64,000 nt of DNA, from contig CBDBND010000034.1 of NCBI GenBank assembly GCA_965207985.1, forward strand, positions 248,001-312,000, written 5' to 3'. The position numbers and the translations under genes are program-made. Positions 1 through 8,886 of the stretch are shown piece by piece (position 1 is the first letter of the stretch; every line of letters begins with the position of its first letter). Origin of the DNA: CBDBND01 sp965207985. GTDB lineage: Bacteria; Pseudomonadota; Alphaproteobacteria; Rhodospirillales; Rhodospirillaceae. A model generated the notes under the pieces. That model had not been told where the DNA came from and searched no databases. It saw only the letters and a program-made list of their open reading frames with translations.

Positions 1-2180
1 GCGGCCACGTCTGCGATCTCCACTTCGCTGTGAGGCAGAAACTCATGTAGAGGCGGATCGAGCAAGCGGACGGTTACGGGCAATCCGTCCATAATCTGAA
101 ACAGTTTTTTGAAGTCCGCCCTTTGGTGAGGCAATAAGCGGTCAAGGGCGGCTTTGCGCCCCCCTTCATCAACGGCCAGTATCATCTGCCGCACGCTGAT
201 GATGCGTTCCGGTTCGAAAAACATGTGCTCCGTGCGGCACAATCCGATGCCTTCCGCACCGAATTTTCGTGCTGTGGTGACGTCGGTGGGTGTTTCCGCG
301 TTGGTCCTGACTTTGAGTGTGCGGACCTCATCCACCCAATCCATGAGCACACCGAAATCACCGGTCAGCTCTGGCTCGATGGTGGCAACCCGGCCGACAA
401 AGACTTCTCCCGTCGAGCCGTCGAGAGTAAGGACGTCGCCTTCGTACAGCATTTCGTCACCCACTCTGAGAAACTTTTCCTTGGTATCAATTTGAATTTC
501 ACCGGCGCCGGAGACGCAAGGAGTCCCCATGCCGCGAGCGACCACGGCGGCGTGGCTGGTCATACCGCCCCGGGTGGTGAGGATGCCTTCGGCCACGTGC
601 ATCCCGCCGATGTCTTCGGGGCTGGTTTCTCGGCGCACGAGAATCACATGCTCACCTTTCTTGACCCAATCCTCGGCTTCTTCCGCAGTGAATACGATCT
701 TGCCCGAAGCGGCGCCGGGCGATGCCGGCAAACCTCGGCTCAACAATGTGCGTGGGGCGTTGGGATCAAGGGTGGGATGCAGCAACTGATCGAGTTGGGC
801 CGGATCGATGCGCGCAATCGCTTCTTCCCGTGTGACTAAACCTTCCGTTGCGAGATCAACGGCAATTTTGAGAGCAGCTTTGGCGGTGCGTTTGCCGCTG
901 CGCGTTTGCAGCATCCAGAGTTTGCCTTTCTGGATGGTGAACTCCATGTCCTGCATGTCGCGGTAATGTTTTTCGAGCTTTTCGCGAACGCCAACCAAGT
1001 CCGCGTACATGGCCGGCATGGACTCTTCCATCGCCGGCAGGTCGGATCCGTGCTCTTCTTTTCCGGCACGCGTGATCTGTTGGGGCGTGCGGATGCCGGC
1101 GACAACGTCTTCGCCCTGGGCGTTGACCAGGTATTCACCATAAAACGCGTTATCACCGGTGGACGGATCGCGGGAGAAGCAAACGCCTGTGGCGCAATCG
1201 TCTCCCATGTTGCCGAACACCATGGACTGGACGTTGACCGCCGTTCCCCAAGCGTCGGGGATGTTGTGCAGGGTACGGTAGGTAATCGCCCGCTGATTCA
1301 TCCAGCTGCCAAAGACGGCTCCGATGGCGCCCCAAAGCTGATCTTGGGGATCTTGCGGGAACGGCTCACCGGTTTCAGTTTCGACCATTTCTTTAAAGGC
1401 GATGACCAACGCCTTGAGGTCATCAGCGTCGAGGTCCGTATCCTGTTTGACTCCTTTGTCATCCTTGGCGAGATCGAGCAGTTCCTCGAAATTATAGTGA
1501 TCGACGCCGAGAACAACGTCGGCATACATTTGAAAGAAGCGCCTGTAACTGTCGTAAGCGAACCGCGCATCGCCGGAATGCTTAGCCAGACCGTCGACGG
1601 TCTCATCGTTCAGTCCCAAATTGAGAACCGTGTCCATCATCCCGGGCATGGAGGTCCTGGCACCGGAGCGCACTGAGACCAGCAGTGGATTTGCAGGATC
1701 ACCGAACTTGGCGCCGATGGTGGATTCGATTTTGGTCAACCCATCGCTGACCTGTTGTTTCAGATCTGCAGGGTAAGTGCGGCCGTTTTCGTAGAAAAAA
1801 GAACACACCCCCGTGGTTACGGTGAAGCCCGGCGGCACCGGCACGCCAATGGCGCTCATCTCCGCCAGATTTGCACCCTTGCCACCCAGAAGGTTGCGCA
1901 TGTCCGCATTGCCTTCGGCTTGTCCATCGCCGAAGAAGTACACCCATTGGCCCGCTTGCGGCGAAGGGGCGGCGGAGTCGCCGGCGCCGCTGGTATAGAG
2001 ATCCGGGCGCAGTTCCTGTCGGGAAACGGCCTCACCTGTGGCCGCTTCCACGGCAATCACCCGCTCCGCCGGAACCTGTTTCCACTGGCTGATGGCCTGG
2101 GGCGTGACGTTGATGGTCCGGGCCAGGGCTGCCGTGCCGCCGGCCGCTTCAATGGCGCGTTCAAGGGCTGAATCCCGCAT
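1..2180 (-). CDS. ppdK: Pyruvate, phosphate dikinase with N-terminal YdaS-type HTH (partial, C-terminus off window)
   Basis: The enzyme interconverts pyruvate + ATP + Pi and PEP + AMP + PPi in the cytoplasm. About 726 residues are visible. Residues ~75-110 read WVYFFGDG...NLLGGKGANLAEM, the usual start of PPDK; the nucleotide-binding domain follows; the swivelling phosphohistidine motif TSHAAVVARGMG lies near 527-567; the PEP-binding barrel runs off the left edge (LCRTEHMFF is visible). The start at 2180 is preceded by an AAAGG ribosome site 8 nt upstream. The ~60 residues before the normal PPDK start form a helix-turn-helix (ALARTINVTPQAISQWK) ending in SRQELRPDLY, which matches the YdaS/Cro-like signature. 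I rechecked the frame base by base and found no stop between the two parts. No ATG lies at the usual PPDK start; a GTG there is possible but has no clear ribosome site. Confidence 0.93.
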   Translation of the reverse strand, partial: MRDSALERAIEAAGGTAALARTINVTPQAISQWKQVPAERVIAVEAATGEAVSRQELRPDLYTSGAGDSAAPSPQAGQWVYFFGDGQAEGNADMRNLLGGKGANLAEMSAIGVPVPPGFTVTTGVCSFFYENGRTYPADLKQQVSDGLTKIESTIGAKFGDPANPLLVSVRSGARTSMPGMMDTVLNLGLNDETVDGLAKHSGDARFAYDSYRRFFQMYADVVLGVDHYNFEELLDLAKDDKGVKQDTDLDADDLKALVIAFKEMVETETGEPFPQDPQDQLWGAIGAVFGSWMNQRAITYRTLHNIPDAWGTAVNVQSMVFGNMGDDCATGVCFSRDPSTGDNAFYGEYLVNAQGEDVVAGIRTPQQITRAGKEEHGSDLPAMEESMPAMYADLVGVREKLEKHYRDMQDMEFTIQKGKLWMLQTRSGKRTAKAALKIAVDLATEGLVTREEAIARIDPAQLDQLLHPTLDPNAPRTLLSRGLPASPGAASGKIVFTAEEAEDWVKKGEHVILVRRETSPEDIGGMHVAEGILTTRGGMTSHAAVVARGMGTPCVSGAGEIQIDTKEKFLRVGDEMLYEGDVLTLDGSTGEVFVGRVATIEPELTGDFGVLMDWVDEVRTLKVRTNAETPTDVTTARKFGAEGIGLCRTEHMFFEPERIISVRQMILAVDEGGRKAALDRLLPHQRADFKKLFQIMDGLPVTVRLLDPPLHEFLPHSEVEIADVA

Positions 2181-2202
2181 AAATGCTGCCTTTCCACCGG
2201 AT

Positions 2203-2270
2203 ATGTAAGCAGTCTGCCACATGTAAGTTAAGATGAACTTACATCCTCGGGGCCGAAGGCATACTTACAA
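2203..2270. promoter_or_regulatory. Cluster of CTTACA/TGTAAG half-sites upstream of ppdK
   Basis: Four copies of the half-site occur between the ppdK start and glyS stop: ATGTAAG at 2203-2209, ATGTAAGTT at 2221-2229, AACTTACAT at 2236-2244 and CTTACAA at 2264-2270. The middle two form a perfect 9-bp inverted repeat with a 6-nt spacer. The position immediately upstream of ppdK suggests an operator; the binding protein is not known, and the HTH domain on PPDK itself is one candidate (inference). Confidence 0.6.
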
Positions 2271-2307
2271 TTTGGGCAGAAAGAAAGGGGAATCTGAGGC
2301 AGGCTGT

Positions 2308-4380
2308 TCAGCCTTCGATGTTGGAGAAAACCGCCACCTGATTCACGGTGCGGACGATTTCGGACAGCAGATTGAGCCGTGCAACCCGCTCGTCTTTGTT
2401 GTCCGTATTGACCGTCACCGTATCAAAGAAGGTATCGACCGGCTTACGCAGCTGGGATAGCGCTTTCATGGATGCGACAAAATCTTCTTTTGCGTTCGCC
2501 GCTGTGGATGACGTTTCCGCCTTCTCTAGAGCGCTGAGAAGCGTTTCTCCTTCCGCTGCGTTGATCCGCTTCTTGTTGGGTTTTCCTTGGTAATCGCACT
2601 TGTCCTTCTTTTCTTCGATACGAACGATGTTGGCTGCGCGCTTGTATGCCGTGAGAAGGTTTGTGCCGTCGTCGGTATTGAGAAACTCTTCCAGCGCTTT
2701 AACCCGTGCCATCAGGCGTACCAGATCGTCTTCCCCTTTCACAGCAAATACCGCTGAGATGAGGTCATGGGCCACACCCTGCTCTTTGAGGTGGACTTTC
2801 AATCGATCGGCAAAAAAGGCCATCAATGAGTCTGATACGTCTGCAACGGAGACCTTCAACGACGCGCCATAAGCCTGATAAGCGACGGTGAACAGACCCT
2901 TGAGAGATAGACGGAGCGAGTTTTCCAGAACCAACCGGATAACGCCAAGCGCGGCGCGGCGAAGAGCATAAGGATCCTTGGATCCAGTCGGCTTCTGATC
3001 AATGCCGAAAAAGCCGACCAACGTGTCGATCTTGTCGGCTAACGCGATGCAAACGCTAACAGGCGCGGATGGACAGGTATCGGATGGCCCCAGCGGCGAG
3101 TAATGATCGGCGATGGCATCGCACACGTCGTCGGGTTCGTGATCGGCCTGGGCATAGTACCGGCCCATGATCCCCTGCAGATCGGGAAACTCACCCACCA
3201 TGCCCGTTGATAGGTCAGCTTTACACAACATCGCAGCCCGGCGCACAGATTGTTGACTGGCACCGTTAATCCGTTCCGCGATAGCAGCAGCCAGGGTTTC
3301 TACGCGTTGGATTTTGTCGTGCACGGTGCCGAGATCGGCTTGAAACACCCGTTCATTCAGCTTGTCGACCCGGTGATACAGTTTTTCCTTGCGGTCTTGG
3401 TCCCAAAAGAACTTGGCATCTGACAGACGGGCGCGGAGCACGCGCTCATTACCGTCGACAATGGCGGCACCACCGTCGCCAGTTTCCATGTTAGCGACGA
3501 GGGCGAACCGGTTGGCAAAGGCGCCGTCCTTGTCCGCCAAGGCAAAATACTTTTGATGCTTGCGCATGGCCGAGGTGAGAACTTCGGGCGGCACATCCAT
3601 AAAGGCGTCGTCTATGGTGCCGATCAGCGGCACCAGCCATTCCACCAGGCCCGTGACTTCATCGAGGAGCGCGGGGTCGTCGGGAACCGTAAGCCCCTCT
3701 TTCTGTGCCGCCGTTTGGAGTCCGTTCGCAATCATGTCCCGGCGGCGCGCCGGGTCAGCAATGATCTTGGCCGCTTCCAGCTTGCTTTCGTAGTCAGCGA
3801 AATTTTTGACCATGATTTCGTCCGGCGCCAAGAACCGATGACCGACGGTCTTGTTAGCAGCCGTGATCCCTTCAAAGGAAACCGGAACAACGGCCCCGTC
3901 AAACAGACAGAGAATCCGGTGCAGCGGGCGGACCCATCGGGCTTGTCCCGACGCCCAGCGCATGGACTTGGGCCAGGGCAGGTCGGCAAGCGCTTTCTCG
4001 ACGATCTCTTTAAGAACGTCGTTTGTTGGCCGTCCTTTGCGTTCGACGACGGCAAAATAGAACTTGCCCTTGGGCAGTTCGCGTATTTCGGCGTCGTCCA
4101 CCGAGGAGAAACCATTGGCTTTGAGGAATCCCTTTATAGCTTTGTCCGGCGCATCGATACTCGGGCCTTTGCGTTCTTCGGTGACATCGGGCTGGGCCGT
4201 GGGAAGGCCATCCACCACAAGGGTCAAACGCCGCGGACCCGTTTGGGATTTCATATCGGTGCAGGTCAAATCGGCCTCGGACAAGGCATCGCTGATCAAA
4301 CGGCACAAATCCTCTCCCGCCCGCCGTTGCATGCGCGCCGGGATTTCTTCAGACAAGATCTCTAGGAGAAACTCCGCCAT
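2308..4380 (-). CDS. glyS: Glycyl-tRNA synthetase, beta subunit
   Basis: 690 residues, the usual length of GlyS. It begins MAEFLLEILSEEIPARM, the conserved N-terminus of the family, and ends with the C-terminal anticodon-binding/DALR-like helical region (FFDTVTVN...NLLSEIVRTV). The beta subunit supplies tRNA recognition in the alpha2beta2 enzyme that charges tRNA-Gly. The gene starts 2 nt after the glyQ stop, so the two subunits are co-transcribed and probably translationally coupled. ppdK follows 127 nt downstream on the same strand with its own likely operator region. Confidence 0.97.
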   Translation of the reverse strand: MAEFLLEILSEEIPARMQRRAGEDLCRLISDALSEADLTCTDMKSQTGPRRLTLVVDGLPTAQPDVTEERKGPSIDAPDKAIKGFLKANGFSSVDDAEIRELPKGKFYFAVVERKGRPTNDVLKEIVEKALADLPWPKSMRWASGQARWVRPLHRILCLFDGAVVPVSFEGITAANKTVGHRFLAPDEIMVKNFADYESKLEAAKIIADPARRRDMIANGLQTAAQKEGLTVPDDPALLDEVTGLVEWLVPLIGTIDDAFMDVPPEVLTSAMRKHQKYFALADKDGAFANRFALVANMETGDGGAAIVDGNERVLRARLSDAKFFWDQDRKEKLYHRVDKLNERVFQADLGTVHDKIQRVETLAAAIAERINGASQQSVRRAAMLCKADLSTGMVGEFPDLQGIMGRYYAQADHEPDDVCDAIADHYSPLGPSDTCPSAPVSVCIALADKIDTLVGFFGIDQKPTGSKDPYALRRAALGVIRLVLENSLRLSLKGLFTVAYQAYGASLKVSVADVSDSLMAFFADRLKVHLKEQGVAHDLISAVFAVKGEDDLVRLMARVKALEEFLNTDDGTNLLTAYKRAANIVRIEEKKDKCDYQGKPNKKRINAAEGETLLSALEKAETSSTAANAKEDFVASMKALSQLRKPVDTFFDTVTVNTDNKDERVARLNLLSEIVRTVNQVAVFSNIEG

Positions 4381-4382
4381 GG

Positions 4383-5267
4383 TCAGGACTCGACGTTGCT
4401 GCCCTGGCTCTCAAGCCAGGCTTCACAGCAGGATTTCGCCAAAGTCCGCACACGGCCGATGTAAGACGCCCGTTCGGTAACACTGATCACACCCCGGGCA
4501 TCGAGAAGATTGAACACGTGGCTCGCTTTTATGCACTGATCATAAGCTGGCAGTGCAATCTGCTTTGTTAAAAGCGACTGACATTCCGTTTCGGCATCGT
4601 TGAAATGGCGGAACAGCATGTCCGTATCGGCGTGCTCAAAATTATGAGCGGAGTATTCCTGCTCCGCTTGCAGAAACACATCGCCGTATGTCACACCTTC
4701 ATCGTTGAACGCCAGATCATAGACGTTTTCAACTCCCTGGACATACATGGCGAGACGTTCCAGACCGTAGGTCAGTTCGACGGACACAGGATCGCAATCG
4801 AGCCCACCCACTTGTTGAAAATAGGTGAACTGGGTCACTTCCATGCCGTCGCACCACACTTCCCAGCCAAGACCCCAGGCGCCGAGGGTAGGGCTTTCCC
4901 AGTCGTCTTCAACAAAGCGGATGTCGTGGGCCTGCACGTCGATGCCGATGGCGCCCAAGCTTTCGAGATAGATCTCCTGCGAGTCTGCGGGCGACGGTTT
5001 GAGGATCACCTGAAACTGATAGTAATGCTGCAATCGATTGGGATTTTCGCCGTAGCGGCCGTCGGTGGGGCGGCGCGATGGCTGGACGTAGGCGGCCTTC
5101 CATGGTTTCGGCCCGAGGGCGCGCAGAGTAGTTGCCGGATGAAACGTGCCCGCGCCCATTTCGCTGTCGTAGGGCTGGAGAATGACGCAGCCGCGCTCCG
5201 CCCAAAAGGACTGCAAATCCAAGATCAGGCGTTGAAAACTGGGGGCCTGGGAACGGGCGGCGGCCAT
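4383..5267 (-). CDS. glyQ: Glycyl-tRNA synthetase, alpha subunit
   Basis: 294 residues. It carries the class II catalytic core of the heterotetrameric glycyl-tRNA synthetase: FQRLILDLQSFWAERGC near the start, motif MGAGTFHPATTLRALGP, the ENPNRLQHYYQFQV segment and GLERLAMYVQG near residue 170. It activates glycine with ATP. It is the first gene of the glyQ-glyS pair; glyS follows after 2 nt. There is a 150-nt gap upstream to the zinc-ribbon gene, probably holding the promoter. Confidence 0.97.
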   Translation of the reverse strand: MAAARSQAPSFQRLILDLQSFWAERGCVILQPYDSEMGAGTFHPATTLRALGPKPWKAAYVQPSRRPTDGRYGENPNRLQHYYQFQVILKPSPADSQEIYLESLGAIGIDVQAHDIRFVEDDWESPTLGAWGLGWEVWCDGMEVTQFTYFQQVGGLDCDPVSVELTYGLERLAMYVQGVENVYDLAFNDEGVTYGDVFLQAEQEYSAHNFEHADTDMLFRHFNDAETECQSLLTKQIALPAYDQCIKASHVFNLLDARGVISVTERASYIGRVRTLAKSCCEAWLESQGSNVES

Positions 5268-5417
5268 GACGTTATCCGAAAACGCGGTGACAAGACGGCT
5301 CTCAGGGGCGATTTTTGAAGCGCCCCGTAAGCGGGCGCACGCTACCGGTGGAACTTGCGTGAATCAAGGCTGATGGCGGGTTTGGTGCAGTTTGAAAGTC
5401 TTGTCAGGGCTGCCCAT

Positions 5418-5684
5418 TCAAGACTGCATGGGGCAGTCCTTCGCCGGCCGGCCACAGCCCGGGTTCGACCCAGCGGCAACGTAAGCGCCGCAGGCCGGGC
5501 AGGCGGACAAGTCTTCAATCTCATCCGACGGTTTTTGATCGGCTTGGCCTGACGATGCTTTTTTTGACTTCACCTTCGGTGACGAGTCCCCGCCGCTTAT
5601 GAGGTTGATCTGCCGGAAAATCCAAAAGACTGCGAACACCGCAACAATGGTGAACAGAATTTTGGAAAAGCTAAATCCGAACAT
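5418..5684 (-). CDS. Small membrane-anchored zinc-ribbon-like protein
   Basis: 88 residues. One N-terminal membrane helix (about residues 7-23, ILFTIVAVFAVFWIF) is followed by a charged Ser/Lys-rich linker and a cysteine cluster CPACGAYV...CGRPAKDCP that could bind one zinc ion. The predicted topology is a single-pass membrane protein with a cytoplasmic knuckle. It begins 18 nt downstream of the S49 peptidase stop on the same strand, so it is probably the second gene of that transcript. I do not recognise a function; a link to the peptidase is inference from spacing. Confidence 0.75.
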   Translation of the reverse strand: MFGFSFSKILFTIVAVFAVFWIFRQINLISGGDSSPKVKSKKASSGQADQKPSDEIEDLSACPACGAYVAAGSNPGCGRPAKDCPMQS

Positions 5685-5702
5685 GAGGATTGTGTGCTTA
5701 GT

Positions 5703-6575
5703 TTACAGGCCGAAGCGGGACCACAAAGCGCGTTCTTCGACGGCGGCGATGAGATCGCCCGCCCAGCCGTCGTCGCCGACGTGCGCAGCCAAACCGCGGT
5801 TGAGACGCCGTTGCAACCAGCTCATCTGACGCTGTACGGGGACGAAGCGGACTTTCTCTCCGTATTTTTCGCGCATGACCGCACGCATTTCACCAAGGCC
5901 GTCGATCAAACCTTTTTTGACCGCTTTTTCCCCCGTCCAGATGTCGCCATTGAATAGGGATTTATCCGTGCCCTTGAGTTTTTTGCCGCGCCGTTCTTTG
6001 ACATAGGCTTTGAACTGAGCGTGAATATCTTTCTGCAGTTCTTCCAGGCGGCGGACGTCATCGGGATCTTCCGGGCGGAAGGGATCGAGCAGGCTTTTGT
6101 TGTCGCCCTGGGTGTAGAGACGGCGTTCAACGCCGATCTTGCCGATCATCTCATGGAAACCGAAAGTGGCGGCGATGACACCGACGGAACCGACGATGGA
6201 CATGGGGCTGGCGTATATTTCATCGGCACAGCAGGCCAGCCAATACCCACCTGAAGCCGCCACGTCTTCCATGAAGGCGTAGACGGGTACCTCTTTTTCT
6301 TCGGAGAGCTGGCGAACACGTTCGGCGATCTGCGCCGACTGCACCGCCGAGCCGCCCGGTGAATTGATTACCAGCGCAACGGCTTTCACCCCACGCTGGC
6401 CGAAGGCTTTGCGCAAAGGAATTTCGAGGGACGCCAAATTAAGACTGCGTCGCCCCATTCCAGCACCACCGATGGCACCGGTCAGCCTGACAACACTCAC
6501 CAGGGGCATGCCGTCGCGCACCATGGGGCCGCCGACACGGGCTGCGAATTCGTTGAAATGATCGATCAATGCCAT
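5703..6575 (-). CDS. S49 family signal-peptide-peptidase-like protease (SppA/SohB type)
   Basis: 290 residues, the short half-length S49 form. Visible catalytic signatures are INSPGGS near residue 70, the nucleophile Ser in VAASGGYW near residue 105, and the general-base Lys in GDNKSLLDPF near residue 160. The family cleaves membrane-embedded or remnant signal peptides. There is no strong N-terminal membrane segment (MALIDHFNEFAARVGG), so this form may be cytoplasmic or peripherally bound. It is followed after 18 nt by the zinc-ribbon membrane protein. Confidence 0.9.
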   Translation of the reverse strand: MALIDHFNEFAARVGGPMVRDGMPLVSVVRLTGAIGGAGMGRRSLNLASLEIPLRKAFGQRGVKAVALVINSPGGSAVQSAQIAERVRQLSEEKEVPVYAFMEDVAASGGYWLACCADEIYASPMSIVGSVGVIAATFGFHEMIGKIGVERRLYTQGDNKSLLDPFRPEDPDDVRRLEELQKDIHAQFKAYVKERRGKKLKGTDKSLFNGDIWTGEKAVKKGLIDGLGEMRAVMREKYGEKVRFVPVQRQMSWLQRRLNRGLAAHVGDDGWAGDLIAAVEERALWSRFGL

Positions 6576-6686
6576 AGCATTACTTTAAAGGGTGTCGGAC
6601 GGAAGGTTAAGGGAGATGGCCAAGCGCCGCACTCTGCCTCAAAATTTGCTCTGCTTCCGTGGTCGATTGCACCGGTAAAGGTTGCG

Positions 6687-6902
6687 TTAATGAAAGAGAT
6701 CGGGACACAGCGCCTTGGCCACTTCGGTGGCAGGACCGATGTCTTCGCTTCGCACCATGAGACGCCGGGGAAACGAATCAATGCCGCCATAGGTGCTGGC
6801 GATATCTCCGTCGAACTCAAAGAAGAGAATTCCTTCGGCGGTGAGCGCAGCCTTGAGGACAGAAATGGTCACCAAATTGGTGCTGCGTATCAGTTCTTTC
6901 AT
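6687..6902 (-). CDS. DUF2007 family small protein
   Basis: 71 residues (MKELIRSTNLVTISVLKAALTAEGI... DSFPRRLMVRSED...). The pattern of a short beta strand, a helix containing LxAEGI, and the strand FPRRLMVRxED matches the DUF2007 putative signal-transducing family, whose role is undefined. It lies 111 nt upstream of the S49 peptidase on the same strand and is divergent from the polyprenyl synthase gene. Confidence 0.82.
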   Translation of the reverse strand: MKELIRSTNLVTISVLKAALTAEGILFFEFDGDIASTYGGIDSFPRRLMVRSEDIGPATEVAKALCPDLFH

Positions 6903-7081
6903 GCCGGTACGGTGGTGCGTAAGGGCGAAAATGGCAAGAGTTTTAAGGCCTTGGCCTGCTTGCCCCGGATTGGCTTGGCGCTTATTCTCACCCCGGACTC
7001 AGGGCTGCTCCTGTCCATTTTATGGATGGGGCTTTCCCCTGTAAGTCACCGATCAAGAGATAGCACCAAGGGAACTAAACA

Positions 7082-8101
7082 TTGGCCACCGTCGTTCAGC
7101 TCGATAAGAGACGGCAGGATTCATCTCAGCCTTTGGATGCGCTCGTTGACTTGGTTGACGACGACCTCAAGGCGGTGAACCAGACCATCATTGACCGCAT
7201 GCACAGTCCAGTGGCGCTGATCCCGCAACTGGCAGGGCATATCGTCGCGGCCGGCGGCAAACGTCTGCGGCCGTTGCTGACGTTGGCGGCAGCAAAACTG
7301 TGCGGCTACACCGGCCAACGCCACATCAAGCTGGCCACCTGTGTGGAGTTCATCCATACCGCCACGTTGCTGCATGACGACGTGGTCGACGACAGCGCCC
7401 TCAGACGGGGCCAGTCCAGCGCCAATGCGCTGTGGGGCAATCAGCCGAGCGTGCTGGTGGGGGACTTTCTGTTCAGTCGCGCTTTCGAGCTGATGGTGGA
7501 AGACGGCTCGCTCAAGGTTTTGGAAATTCTGTCCCGGGCGTCCTCCATTATCGCTGAAGGGGAAGTGCACCAGCTGATCACCACCAACGACACGGACACC
7601 AGCGAAGCCCAATACCTGGACGTGGTGCTGGCCAAGACCGCCGAGCTGTTCGCAGCCGCGGCGCGCATCGGCGCCGTTGTCGCCGATCGGCCTCAGGTGG
7701 AAGAAGAAGCCTTGCAGGTCTACGGCCTTAACTTCGGCATCGCCTTTCAACTGATCGACGACGTGCTCGACTACTCGGCCAAACAAAAAGAGCTCGGCAA
7801 AACCATCGGCGACGATTTCCGCGAAGGAAAAATTACCCTGCCGGTGATCCTCGCCTTCCGCCGGGGAGATTCCGAAGAGCGCGCCTTTTGGCAGCGTTGT
7901 CTGCAGGACCTGGAGCAGACCGACGACGATCTCGGCCGTGCCATGGAACTGATGGCCAAGCACGACAGCCTGACGGACAGCGTCAACCGCGCCAAACACT
8001 ATGCCGACGTCGCCCGGGATGCTCTGGGGATTTTCCCCAAAGGACCAGTCAAGGCGGCGCTTTTGGACATCATCGATTTCTGCATCGACCGGGCCTATTA
8101 G
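7082..8101 (+). CDS. ispB: Long-chain polyprenyl (octa/decaprenyl) diphosphate synthase
   Basis: 339 residues. Both aspartate-rich motifs of trans-isoprenyl diphosphate synthases are present: DDVVD at residues 99-103 and LIDDVLDY near residue 225, plus the GGKRLRPLL motif at residues 59-67 for IPP binding. The enzyme makes the ubiquinone side chain from IPP and allylic diphosphates. The first codon appears to be TTG at 7082 (TTG GCC ACC GTC). The divergent DUF2007 gene starts at 6902, leaving a 179-nt shared promoter region. The chain length (C40 or C50) cannot be read from sequence here. Confidence 0.92.
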   Translation: MATVVQLDKRRQDSSQPLDALVDLVDDDLKAVNQTIIDRMHSPVALIPQLAGHIVAAGGKRLRPLLTLAAAKLCGYTGQRHIKLATCVEFIHTATLLHDDVVDDSALRRGQSSANALWGNQPSVLVGDFLFSRAFELMVEDGSLKVLEILSRASSIIAEGEVHQLITTNDTDTSEAQYLDVVLAKTAELFAAAARIGAVVADRPQVEEEALQVYGLNFGIAFQLIDDVLDYSAKQKELGKTIGDDFREGKITLPVILAFRRGDSEERAFWQRCLQDLEQTDDDLGRAMELMAKHDSLTDSVNRAKHYADVARDALGIFPKGPVKAALLDIIDFCIDRAY

Positions 8102-8139
8102 CCGGCGTTGGATTGGTCGATTTCAGTGGGAGCCATTGC

Positions 8140-8168
8140 TTGCGCACCATGCAAGCGGGCGGTATAAG
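8140..8168 (+). promoter_or_regulatory. Candidate sigma-70-type promoter for tRNA-Pro
   Basis: TTGCGC at 8140-8145 and TATAAG at 8163-8168 are separated by 17 nt, on the strand and side expected for the tRNA gene that starts 48 nt downstream. This is a pattern match only; the leader would be rather long. Confidence 0.35.
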
Positions 8169-8216
8169 CCCCTCCGCCATAGGTGCAAGGCGCGCCTATG
8201 AGATACACTTAAGGGA

Positions 8217-8293
8217 CGGAGTGTAGCTCAGCCTGGTAGAGCACTGTCTTCGGGAGGCAGGGGCCGGTGGTTCGAATCCACTCACTCCGACCA
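8217..8293 (+). tRNA. tRNA-Pro (anticodon CGG)
   Basis: 77 nt with encoded CCA. The acceptor stem CGGAGTG pairs with CACTCCG; the D arm contains AGCTCAGCCTGGTAGAGC; the anticodon stem CTGTC/GGCAG closes the loop TTCGGGA, giving anticodon CGG; the T arm has GGTTCGAATCC. The 3' half of the gene is duplicated at 10115-10165, which identifies it as an integration site. Confidence 0.96.
8243..8293 (+). repeat. att repeat inside tRNA-Pro
   Basis: 51-bp sequence from ACTGTC to the encoded CCA of tRNA-Pro. It is identical to 10115-10165 except for one base in the anticodon stem (GGCAG here, GGTAG there). Confidence 0.88.
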
Positions 8294-8714
8294 AACGAAA
8301 TCAAGCACTTAGCGGAAATTTCCAATTTGTAGAAACCGTCTATAACTGTGCATTTGCACAGAAACAGACCGATTCCGCGTTCCTTCACCTAATTTTCCTA
8401 CGTCATTTTCCGGCACGGAGCTGCACCGTGCGAGACGCGCCCACACGTCGGGGCGATAGACCAAATACCGACGAACCAAGGCCGTTGCGGGCCAAGGTGA
8501 AATCCAGGGCGCTGCTGAGAACCCGTCTCGGGCGGAATTTGCCAACCGCCATGCCCTTGCAACCCTGGGCGCGAGCATGACGCACGCGTTGACGGCAATT
8601 CTTTTCACGATAGGCCGCGAGGCCGCGGCACGCGGGGATTTTACCACCCCCGCGTGGGTCCGATAAGCAACCGCAGTCCCGTTTTGTAGCTTTAGGTATG
8701 GTTTCGTTCTGATA
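8294..8714. other. Stretch without a convincing gene
   Basis: About 420 nt between the tRNA and the repeat region. Short open frames exist on both strands but start codons, ribosome sites and recognisable domains are lacking. One plus-strand frame ending near 8667 (…HALATLGASMTHALTAIL…) has protein-like composition and could be a gene fragment left from the integrated element. Confidence 0.4.
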
Positions 8715-8771
8715 GCCGTTAACGCGGTTAACCGTGCTCGCCGTTTAAACGCACCGCTCGCCGTTTAAACG
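8715..8771. repeat. Iteron-like repeats and palindromes
   Basis: GCTCGCCGTTTAAACG occurs twice as a direct repeat with a 20-nt period (8736-8751 and 8756-8771), each containing the palindrome GTTTAAAC. Just upstream, two GTTAAC palindromes sit 9 nt apart (within GCCGTTAACGCGGTTAACC). They lie ~115 nt upstream of the small putative DNA-binding protein and could be its operator or part of an excision/replication site. Confidence 0.6.
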
Positions 8772-8886
8772 TCCGGTTGCAGTCGAAATTAATATTCTCC
8801 TTTTTCGTGCTTTTTCTCTTGACTTAGTGTATTGCCTTCCGGCATCGTCTATATCCCTGATAGAAACCTTTATTTCCGGGTGACCT

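Noticed and set aside
8309..8647. 112-codon minus-strand frame after tRNA-Pro
   Set aside because: Arg/Ala-rich composition, no ribosome site, no domain pattern, and overlaps other equally open frames in a GC-rich stretch.
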